Source: SVTX01 sp045588675
GTDB taxonomy: Bacteria > Bacillota > Clostridia > Oscillospirales > CAG-272
NCBI GenBank assembly: GCA_045588675.1
Contig: JAZNER010000019.1
Coordinates: forward strand, 3,223-67,222
DNA length: 64,000 nucleotides
Direction of reading: 5' to 3'
Within the stretch, counting starts at the first letter, position 1, and every line of letters starts with the position of its first letter. Positions 35,805 to 42,659 of the stretch are shown piece by piece. A program made the translations under genes and the position numbers. Below the pieces are notes generated by a model. The model was not told the origin of the DNA. It worked only from the letters and a program-made list of their open reading frames with translations, and did not search any database.

Positions 35805-36404
35805 TTATATTTCCTGTCTTCCCTCAAACGCGCGGAAGAGTGTTACTTCATCGGTGTATTCAATATCCGAGCCTACCGATATTCCGTATGCAAGTCGCGT
35901 GACCTTGACTCCAAGAGGTGTCAGCAGCTTTGAAAGATACATAGCGGTCGCATTACCCTCAACCGTTGGGTTGATTGCCACGATAACCTCATCTATACCG
36001 TCGCTGTCAATTCTTGCAAGCAGCTCGCGGATTTTAAGCTTATCGGGGGTAATTCCGTTCATTGGAGATATTATTCCGTGCAAAACATGGTATCCGCCCT
36101 TGTATTCCTTTACCTTTTCAATAGAAAGAACAACTCTTGGGTCTGAAACTACGCAGACAGTTTTTCTTGAGCGAAGCGGGTCTGCGCAAATCTGGCATAA
36201 TTCTCGGTCTGTAATATTCTGACACACGGGACACAGGTGAATTTTCTGCTTGGCATCAAGTATAGCCTTTGCAAACTCCTCGGCGTCCTCAAACGGCATA
36301 TCAATCACCGAAAACGCCATTTTCATAGCACTTTTCTTTCCCACGCCACCAAGTCTTCCGAATTGCTCGGCAAGTCTTTGAAGCGACTCAATATATTCAG
36401 CCAT
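35805..36404 (-). CDS. recR: Recombination protein RecR
   Basis: RecFOR pathway member that works with RecO on SSB-coated DNA. A helix-hairpin-helix segment (FGRLGGVGKKSAMKMAF), a four-cysteine zinc finger (CPVCQN...CQIC), and a TOPRIM domain (VCVVSDPRVVLSIE) are in the normal order. Length 199. It lies one base after ybaB, in the classical dnaX-ybaB-recR operon. Confidence 0.97.
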   Translation of the reverse strand: MAEYIESLQRLAEQFGRLGGVGKKSAMKMAFSVIDMPFEDAEEFAKAILDAKQKIHLCPVCQNITDRELCQICADPLRSRKTVCVVSDPRVVLSIEKVKEYKGGYHVLHGIISPMNGITPDKLKIRELLARIDSDGIDEVIVAINPTVEGNATAMYLSKLLTPLGVKVTRLAYGISVGSDIEYTDEVTLFRAFEGRQEI

Positions 36405-36405
36405 A

Positions 36406-36753
36406 TCAGAACATTGAGGGCATATTCATGCCCTTTGTAATCTTGTCCATTTCCTCGCTGTTAGTTGACTCGACTCTCTTTATTGCCTCGTTAACTGCGG
36501 CAACCAAAATATCAGAAAGCGTTTCAACATCATCAGGGTCAACTATCTCGGGCTCTATATCAATAGAAAGAATCTCCTTCTGTCCGTTTATTTTTACAGA
36601 CACGACGCCGCCGCCCGCCTTTACTTCGTATTCACGGGAATTTAATTCTTCCTGCAAAGCCGCCATATCCTCTTGCATTTTTTGCGCTTGACGGAGCATT
36701 GCCTGCATATTCTGCGGGCCGCCGCCCATTCCCTTCGGTACATTTGCTCTCAT
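36406..36753 (-). CDS. ybaB: YbaB/EbfC family nucleoid-associated protein
   Basis: A small DNA-binding protein of 115 residues. The N-terminal helical region (MQAMLRQAQKMQEDMAALQEEL) and the beta-hairpin VSVKINGQKEILSIDIEPEIV are typical. The N-terminus is glycine-rich (GMGGG). It stands between dnaX (30 nt) and recR (1 nt), the standard order. AAGGAG precedes the ATG. Confidence 0.95.
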   Translation of the reverse strand: MRANVPKGMGGGPQNMQAMLRQAQKMQEDMAALQEELNSREYEVKAGGGVVSVKINGQKEILSIDIEPEIVDPDDVETLSDILVAAVNEAIKRVESTNSEEMDKITKGMNMPSMF

Positions 36754-36783
36754 TTTTATATTCTCCTTAATTTTTATTTAAAT

Positions 36784-38415
36784 TCAGTTATCCTCAGCAG
36801 CTTCAATGATTTTGTCAATAAGCTCGCCCGATTTTGTCTTTTTTTCGCATTCGCACAGCATATTGTCCTTTGTCAAGCTCCTGCCGACGACAGTCTGCAT
36901 TATTTTAAGAAACAATTCCTCGCCGCCAAATCTTTTCATCTGGTCAATGTCGAACTCAGTTGCATATTTCAAAACAAAATTGCCGTTTTCGTCTGTGTAC
37001 CATTTTGCATTTTTCAAGAATGATGTCGTCATCTGATCAACGGTCATCATTTTTTCAAGTGCTTCCGCGCGACTTTTGAACGGTCTTAAAATCCTGACAT
37101 TTCCGTCCGCCTTTTCGCCTGTTTTTTGTATTGGCGCACTTACCTTTGCGCCCGGCGCATCAGAACGGAAAAATTCGTCGTCGTCAATCACCTTTGGAGC
37201 AGTCTTTTTCGACTTGCTCTCTTTCTTTTCGGGCTTGCCCGACGGCACTGTAACAGCTGTCGCGGTTGGAACAAATTCGGCATTTTCAAGCGCGGAAAGT
37301 CTTGACAAAATCGCCTCGTTTGACGTTGTAAGTCTTTCGTCGCACATACGCACGAGCGTCAGTTCAGCTAAAATTCTTTTAACGGCATTTGCCTTCTGCA
37401 TAGCAAAAAGCGCGTCCTCAAGCATTCCGCAATGATAAGAAAGTCGTTCTATTGTAAATGCTTTGGCAAGACTATTAAGGCTCTCCGCCTCACTATCGGT
37501 CAGGTCAAGATAATCCCCTGCATTTTTTGAAGTTTTAATAACAAGCAAATCGCGGTACACCGAAATCAGATCCTGCCAAAAAACCGAAATATCTCTTGAC
37601 GAGCGAACTACATCATCAACAGAGGCAAAAATCACATCATAATCTCTCTCGGCTATTGCCCGAACAACCTCGCAAATCTTTTCTCTTCCGCTTGAACCGA
37701 CAACTCGGTTTACAAGCTCACTGTCAATTTTCTGCCTGTTACCCGCGCACAGATCAAGCAGGCTGATTGCATCTCGCATACCGCCCTGTGCCGATTTCGC
37801 AAGCAAAAGCGCGGCGCTCTCGTCAATTTCGATATTTTCATTTTTCGCGATATACAAAAGGTGGTTTTTAAGCACCTCAGTTGAGATTCTTCTGAAATCA
37901 AATCTCTGACAACGAGAGATAATTGTTGCGGGCAGCTTTTGAAGCTCTGTTGTAGCCAAAATGAAAACCACGTGCTGAGGGGGCTCTTCGAGTGTTTTCA
38001 GCAAAGCGTTGAACGCACTCGTAGAGAGCATATGGACCTCATCGATTATATAAACTCTGTATTTCAAGCTTGACGGCGAATACACGACCTCGTCGCGTAT
38101 ATCTCGAATATTGTCAACTCCGTTGTTTGACGCTGCGTCCATTTCAAGAATGTCTGTCGCGCTTCCGTTGTCAATAGAAAGACACGCGGCACATTCTCCG
38201 CAAGGATTTCCGTCAACTGAATTTAAGCAGTTTAACGCCTTTGAAAGTATTTTAGCGCAAGAGGTTTTTCCCGTTCCGCGAGAGCCGCAGAAAAGGTAAG
38301 CATGAGAAAATTTGGAATTTGCCACCTCATACTTCAAAATTGATGTTATATGCTCCTGACCGCAAACCTCGTCAAAATTACGCGGACGCCACTTTCTATA
38401 CAAAGCCTGATGCAT
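36784..38415 (-). CDS. dnaX: DNA polymerase III subunits gamma/tau
   Basis: Clamp-loader ATPase of the replisome. Walker A is GSRGTGKTSCAK (about residues 44-55). The zinc module CLNSVDGNPCGECAACL and the IIDEVHMLS Walker B are followed by the sensor region TIISRCQRF. The start is ATG 38415 (MHQALYRKWRP, the usual N-terminus), preceded by GGAGGGAG. A start 26 codons upstream is open but overlaps the end of the SRP RNA. At 543 residues the tau tail is short and low in complexity (basic Lys/Ser region near 400). No frameshift signal for a gamma form was recognised. Confidence 0.96.
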   Translation of the reverse strand: MHQALYRKWRPRNFDEVCGQEHITSILKYEVANSKFSHAYLFCGSRGTGKTSCAKILSKALNCLNSVDGNPCGECAACLSIDNGSATDILEMDAASNNGVDNIRDIRDEVVYSPSSLKYRVYIIDEVHMLSTSAFNALLKTLEEPPQHVVFILATTELQKLPATIISRCQRFDFRRISTEVLKNHLLYIAKNENIEIDESAALLLAKSAQGGMRDAISLLDLCAGNRQKIDSELVNRVVGSSGREKICEVVRAIAERDYDVIFASVDDVVRSSRDISVFWQDLISVYRDLLVIKTSKNAGDYLDLTDSEAESLNSLAKAFTIERLSYHCGMLEDALFAMQKANAVKRILAELTLVRMCDERLTTSNEAILSRLSALENAEFVPTATAVTVPSGKPEKKESKSKKTAPKVIDDDEFFRSDAPGAKVSAPIQKTGEKADGNVRILRPFKSRAEALEKMMTVDQMTTSFLKNAKWYTDENGNFVLKYATEFDIDQMKRFGGEELFLKIMQTVVGRSLTKDNMLCECEKKTKSGELIDKIIEAAEDN

Positions 38416-38481
38416 AAAACTCCCTCCGTCACATAAAATCTCCAAATCATAATTACAAAACAAAACACAGTCGGTGTTGCA

Positions 38482-38763
38482 AAACAAGACCATACACCGC
38501 TAAATCGAGCTTTACCTCCACGCGATTTTCATACCGTTTGCTCAAGGCAGGCTAACTCGCGGCACATCGGGTTCACCGCTTAATGCTGCTTGGTTCCCCA
38601 TCTGACATGGTTCACAGCTCCCAATTGCGCAAGACCCGCCTATCAACACAAACGATAGGACTCAACTCGTAAAGGCGCAGCCCTCAAAAGCGGACTCCAC
38701 CCCTGCTGTAGCGGATTTCAGGTACAGGGCTCCGCTAAATCCCCGGCTGGTATGGCCTTGTTT
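38482..38763 (-). ncRNA. ffs: Signal recognition particle RNA, long bacterial (Alu-containing) type
   Basis: The minus strand holds the conserved S-domain helix 8 (ATGTCAGATGGGGAACCAAG, then AGCAGCATTAAGCGG). The Alu-side sequence GCCCTGTACC, the ATCCGCTACAGCAGGG segment and GGGTCTTGCGCA are also present. The two ends pair over about 14 bp: AAACAAGGCCATAC with GTATGGTCTTGTTT. The 282-nt length and the position upstream of dnaX are as in Bacillus scr. The exact ends are estimated from the terminal helix. Confidence 0.92.
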
Positions 38764-38882
38764 CACAGCACCAGGCTGTGTCTTTATAATATTATATCTT
38801 TCAAGCAATATATATTATATCAGATTTTTTTCTTTTTTTCAATAGTTTTTGAAAAATTAACACTTTTTCTTTATTTACAGAC

Positions 38883-39473
38883 TTAAAGCTCTGTCACAGT
38901 ATCCTCTATCTTTCTTTTGGGAACGATATAATTCAAACCGTCGTCAAGTGAGTACTTAAATCCGTCAACGCTCTCGCCCTCAACAACTCGGCTCTCGTGA
39001 ACAGGATAGCCAAAGCCTATAACACAGCTTATATCAAGCGAGCTGTCAATGTTCAGAAGCTCGCGAAGCCTCTCGCAATTTACGCTTCCGAGAATACAGG
39101 AGCCAACTCCGTGAGAATATGCCGATAAAGTAAGATTGGACGCGGCAAGTCCTTCATCAAAAGCGGTATATTTGCTTTGCAGCTCCTTAACCGATAAGAT
39201 TGCTACAAACATTGTCGGACGCTCACCGATTTTTGGTCTTCCAAGTCCGTTTGGCAACGCCCCGCCCCAGCTTGTTATTTCAAAAATCGAATTTACAAGC
39301 TCGGGAGTACGGATATAAATATATTTAAGCGGCTGGCGGTTCATAGCAGACGATGACAGCTGTGCCGCTCTTTGCATATCTTCTACTATTTCGTCGCCGA
39401 TTTTTTTGCTTTCGTCAAACCGTCTGTAAGTCCTTCTGCCTTCAAGCAGCTTCATAAGCTCTTTACTCTTCAT
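38883..39473 (-). CDS. Nitroreductase family protein
   Basis: A flavin-dependent oxidoreductase fold of 196 residues. The N-terminal RRTYRRFDE and the SSSAMNRQPLKYIYIRT segment (FMN phosphate site) are typical, as are DEGLAASNLTLSAYSHGVGSCILG and VIGFGYPVHE. It is at the short end for the family. Substrates of these NAD(P)H-dependent enzymes vary and cannot be predicted. The gene is monocistronic: own promoter at 39503-39531. AAAGGAGG precedes the ATG. Confidence 0.87.
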   Translation of the reverse strand: MKSKELMKLLEGRRTYRRFDESKKIGDEIVEDMQRAAQLSSSAMNRQPLKYIYIRTPELVNSIFEITSWGGALPNGLGRPKIGERPTMFVAILSVKELQSKYTAFDEGLAASNLTLSAYSHGVGSCILGSVNCERLRELLNIDSSLDISCVIGFGYPVHESRVVEGESVDGFKYSLDDGLNYIVPKRKIEDTVTEL

Positions 39474-39502
39474 ATCTTTCCCTCCTTTTATCTGCTAAAA
39501 CA

Positions 39503-39531
39503 ATTATATCAAATAGCTAACCATTAGTCAA
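39503..39531 (-). promoter_or_regulatory. Promoter for the nitroreductase gene
   Basis: Minus-strand TTGACT (39526-39531), 17-nt spacer, TATAAT (39503-39508). Confidence 0.6.
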
Positions 39532-39588
39532 TAGACAAACAAAAAACTTTCGGCAGACGGTCTGAAAAATTAGCGGTAAAATGAAATT

Positions 39589-39614
39589 AGCCACCACGTT
39601 TTTTCGTGGTGGCT
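39589..39614. terminator. Hairpin terminator
   Basis: AGCCACCACG (39589-39598) pairs with CGTGGTGGCT (39605-39614) around a T6 loop. A TTTT follows on the plus side. It lies between the nitroreductase and the orphan gene. Confidence 0.6.
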
Positions 39615-39639
39615 TTTGATATGCAGAAAGCAAAGAAAA

Positions 39640-39658
39640 GCCCCGCGCGAGGCGGGGC
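39640..39658 (-). terminator. GC-rich terminator after the orphan gene
   Basis: GCCCCGC (39640-39646) pairs with GCGGGGC (39652-39658), followed by a short T-run on the minus strand, about 90 nt after the orphan stop. Confidence 0.65.
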
Positions 39659-39745
39659 GAAAAAGTAAAGAGTTGCAACATATTTCTTAATACCTATATA
39701 TTTTAATGTGTTATTAAACGTTTACTCTTGTTAGTCAGTATCACT

Positions 39746-40948
39746 TTAAAATGGATTTTGTCCGGCATAATTCCATCCTGAAAGCACATATCTTTCTCCG
39801 TTTTTGGCAATAATCTCCCGTTTGATTACCTGATCTATAAACTCTGGACATTCTTCTTGTCTGTAGTACCATTGATTTCCTACACAGCATGGAATCATTC
39901 CATCTCCGCCTTTTATAGAATACTCACATAGATCATAAACGTATTTCTTATCGTTAACGGAAATCACGGTACGTATCGGTCCGATTCCATCGGCATAATA
40001 ATTGGTTTCGATGATATCTCTAAAAATATTTTTCTCATGGCTCTCAACTCTTCGAATTGAAAAGACGTGACAAATATATTCCTTCCCATCCGCTTGACAG
40101 ATTACCTTTTCATCCGGATACCGAACAAGTTCTTTTTCCTCGAATAGATCTTTTGAAGTATCGACAGACATTGTTTCGTCAACAAGCTCTTTATCATATC
40201 CCGAAGAATCGAACGAAGTCAGTGTTTTATACGATTCCATATTTCCTTTCAGTATAACAACGTTGTAGCATATTGATTTTTCTTTCTTGCGAAATGCATA
40301 GTTGGAAAATATCGGTGACAAAAAAACACTTTCACCTTTTCGGAAAATCGTTTCGCCAAAAGCAGAATAACGATAATACTCTTCATTTTTTTGATGCTCC
40401 ATATGACAAAGCATTTCTCTCATCGCTAAGGCGCAGGCATATTCCTTTGGTGATGTTTCATCCAGAAATTCCAGTGCCTTTTCGCAGAATATCATTCGCT
40501 CTTTTACACGCCCATACACTCCCGCAAGATATATATATAACTCACCAACAGTCTGATTCATACCGCACGAAAGGAAATATTGGATACCGCCTTGAAAAAA
40601 ATCCCATTTCTGCGAATGATCCTGATCAGTCGGATAGAATGGTATAGACAAATAGATGGTTTTAACAAGCCGCGCATCGCCGAGTGACTTTGCTTCGGAC
40701 ACCAACCGTGCAAGCACGTCAAAATAATCCTTCCGCATAGGACTAACAGCCGGTGAACTGCAGCGCAACAGAAGAACAAATTGATCGTATGTGATCGGCA
40801 AATCAGGATTTGCCATAATAAAATCGATTATTTCATCCTTTCTGCGCGCAAAATGATCGGGCTGCCACTCTTGAATAGCAGCTTGTATCATTTGGTCTAA
40901 TTGTTCAGAACAGTAATTATCACTGCATTTTGTTGTATTTACATTCAT
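39746..40948 (-). CDS. Orphan hypothetical protein (400 residues)
   Basis: I do not recognise this protein. It is soluble, with no signal or membrane segment. The N-terminal half (about 1-200) looks alpha-helical, with repeating helix pairs that could be TPR-like (LVSEAKSLGDARLVKTIYLSI and following). The C-terminal half is beta-rich, with many Cys, Tyr and Trp; it ends in NYAGQNPF. A similar arrangement occurs in cytoplasmic scaffolds, but no function is assigned. The ATG at 40948 is a guess; GGAG lies close to it. It is bordered by hairpins on one side and the repeat cluster on the other, as an isolated gene would be. Confidence 0.7.
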   Translation of the reverse strand: MNVNTTKCSDNYCSEQLDQMIQAAIQEWQPDHFARRKDEIIDFIMANPDLPITYDQFVLLLRCSSPAVSPMRKDYFDVLARLVSEAKSLGDARLVKTIYLSIPFYPTDQDHSQKWDFFQGGIQYFLSCGMNQTVGELYIYLAGVYGRVKERMIFCEKALEFLDETSPKEYACALAMREMLCHMEHQKNEEYYRYSAFGETIFRKGESVFLSPIFSNYAFRKKEKSICYNVVILKGNMESYKTLTSFDSSGYDKELVDETMSVDTSKDLFEEKELVRYPDEKVICQADGKEYICHVFSIRRVESHEKNIFRDIIETNYYADGIGPIRTVISVNDKKYVYDLCEYSIKGGDGMIPCCVGNQWYYRQEECPEFIDQVIKREIIAKNGERYVLSGWNYAGQNPF

Positions 40949-40995
40949 AACTCCGTACTCCAACCTCCGGTTATTGATATCACTGGTGTGATTAT

Positions 40996-41023
40996 ATTAT
41001 AGCACATATTTGTGAAAAAACAA
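40996..41023 (-). promoter_or_regulatory. Promoter for the orphan gene
   Basis: Minus-strand TTGTTT (41018-41023), 16-nt spacer, TATAAT (40996-41001). Confidence 0.5.
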
Positions 41024-41101
41024 GTATCAATTCCTTAGTTCAAATTCAAGTATTCTTGGATTACATTTTCTGCTTTCCCGACGTTTGCGTCTGGGGCAAG
41101 C

Positions 41102-41127
41102 ATAGCGTGTGGATGTCCACACGCTAT
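41102..41127. repeat. 12-bp palindrome in the intergenic repeat cluster
   Basis: ATAGCGTGTGGA (41102-41113) and TCCACACGCTAT (41116-41127) are exact inverses around a 2-nt centre. No T-run follows. It belongs to a 450-bp stretch (40949-41400) with no gene of its own. Confidence 0.75.
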
Positions 41128-41173
41128 CGGGCAGAAGCCCGAACCCACTATTACGAAAAGATAACGGCACATC

Positions 41174-41335
41174 GTAGGGCGGGGGCTTGCTCCCGCCGTT
41201 TTTGTTCTCAACACGTGTTACCGTAGGGGAGCATTCCATATGCTCCCGAAAAGGAAAAGGGCGAATATGGAATCCGCCCCTACGATATTGTGGAAATATA
41301 TTTGTTCTTTCGGCGGGAGCAAGCCCCCGCCCTAC
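41174..41335. repeat. Palindromic repeat pair with 25-bp inverted ends
   Basis: A 25-bp sequence starting GTAGGGCGGGGG (41174-41198) recurs as its exact inverse at 41311-41335. Inside, CGTAGGGGAGCATTCCATAT (41222-41241) is inversely matched at 41259-41285 with compensating changes. Each unit also folds on itself. The arrangement is MITE- or REP-like; there is no open frame and no transposase. Confidence 0.75.
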
Positions 41336-41400
41336 ATTATGAAATTATTTTCTCCGCTAAGAATGCAGAGGCGAGCCGAAAGTTTTTTTATAATCTACAG

Positions 41401-42510
41401 TTATTCTGAAAGCAACATATCGTCCTTTTTGATCCAACCGACCTTTCTCATAATCTCGCTGAAAATAAGAGAAAGAATTGCGGGAAGAACTATACAGACA
41501 AGCACAAGACCTATCCACATCATAGCTGACGGCTCTGTTGAGTCGATCACGCCGATAGGACCTACAAGACCGCAGGTGCCCATACCCGCAGAAACGCCCT
41601 GACATTTGAGCTTGAAAATCATTGTTGAAATCGGGCCTGTAATTGCAGATGCAAGCGTAGGCGGAATCCAGATCTTCGGGTTCTTACAAATATTGCCCAT
41701 CTGAAGCATTGATGTTCCAAGTCCTTGCGAAATAATACCGCCCCACTTGTTCTCTCTGAAGCTTGAAACTGCAAAGCCAACCATTTGCGCGCAACAGCCT
41801 GCAACACAAGCACCGCCTGCAAGCAGGAAGCCCTCGCTTGTTCCGTTAGCGAGTGCAACCTCAAATGCAGATGCTGAGAAAATCATAGCGCAAATTGCCG
41901 CACTTGAAATTGGTAGCGTTAAAATGATACCCATAACGACCGACACAATGATACCCATAATCAAGGGCTGGAAAGTCGTTGCGGTAGATACAAACATACC
42001 AAGATAATACATTATGTAAGATACAATAGGACAAAGCGCAAAGCTTGCGAGAAATCCTACAAGCAAGGTCACAACGGGGGTTACCAGAATATCAACCTTT
42101 GTTTTCTTTGACACAAGCATACCTATTTCACATGCGATAATTACTGCAAAAAACGCGCCTGCGGGGCCTGCCGCATAGAAAACGCCCTCACCCGTAGCTC
42201 CTGTTGCCGCCCAAGAGGTTATGGCTCCGTCGCTCATAATTGCTCCCATCGCATTTGACATTGCACCAACAGCCGCGCAGGAGAACATTACAAGCGGATG
42301 CGCGCCCAGCTTGTGAGCGATCGCTACGCCTATTGCCATTCCCGTAGCAGCCTTAGCATAGTCTGCAATCGTGTTGAGGAAGGCAATGTTTGTGTACTTT
42401 GCAACTGTGCCGAAGATGGTTCCGATAAGCAATGAAGCAAAAAGTCCAAGCGCCATAGCGCCCATAGCTTCAATAAAATAACGGTGTAAATACTTTTTTA
42501 AAGTGTTCAC
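41401..42510 (-). CDS. PTS sugar transporter subunit IIC (EIIC-2 family)
   Basis: A ten-helix-type membrane protein of 369 residues. The N-terminal helix is preceded by MNTLKKYLHRYFIEAMGAMA, typical of the small EIIC_2 (PF13303) family. Further landmarks are AAVGAMSNAMGAIMSDGAITSW and PIGVIDSTEPSAMMWIG. Such stand-alone EIIC-like proteins lack IIA and IIB genes nearby, and their substrates are largely unknown. It stands alone between polA and the repeat cluster. A promoter candidate is at 42542-42570. Confidence 0.85.
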   Translation of the reverse strand: MNTLKKYLHRYFIEAMGAMALGLFASLLIGTIFGTVAKYTNIAFLNTIADYAKAATGMAIGVAIAHKLGAHPLVMFSCAAVGAMSNAMGAIMSDGAITSWAATGATGEGVFYAAGPAGAFFAVIIACEIGMLVSKKTKVDILVTPVVTLLVGFLASFALCPIVSYIMYYLGMFVSTATTFQPLIMGIIVSVVMGIILTLPISSAAICAMIFSASAFEVALANGTSEGFLLAGGACVAGCCAQMVGFAVSSFRENKWGGIISQGLGTSMLQMGNICKNPKIWIPPTLASAITGPISTMIFKLKCQGVSAGMGTCGLVGPIGVIDSTEPSAMMWIGLVLVCIVLPAILSLIFSEIMRKVGWIKKDDMLLSE

Positions 42511-42541
42511 TTTTCATACCTCCGATTTTTATTATAACCTA

Positions 42542-42570
42542 ATTATATCACAATACAATTAGCCGCACAA
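42542..42570 (-). promoter_or_regulatory. Promoter for the EIIC gene
   Basis: Minus-strand TTGTGC (42565-42570), 17-nt spacer, TATAAT (42542-42547). The -35 is weak. Confidence 0.45.
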
Positions 42571-42659
42571 GATGAAATTTTAACAAAATCTGCATAAAAT
42601 GACAAGCTTTTTTATGCGAGAGATATAAATAGCTCTCAAAATATCAAAATTATTGTTAA

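Noticed and set aside
38416..38493. 26-codon N-terminal extension of dnaX
   Set aside because: Overlaps the 3' end of the SRP RNA, lacks a ribosome site, and is not part of the conserved DnaX N-terminus.
41027..41239. 70-codon minus-strand frame in the repeat cluster
   Set aside because: Its coding potential comes from the palindromic repeats themselves; there is no ribosome site and the length is short.
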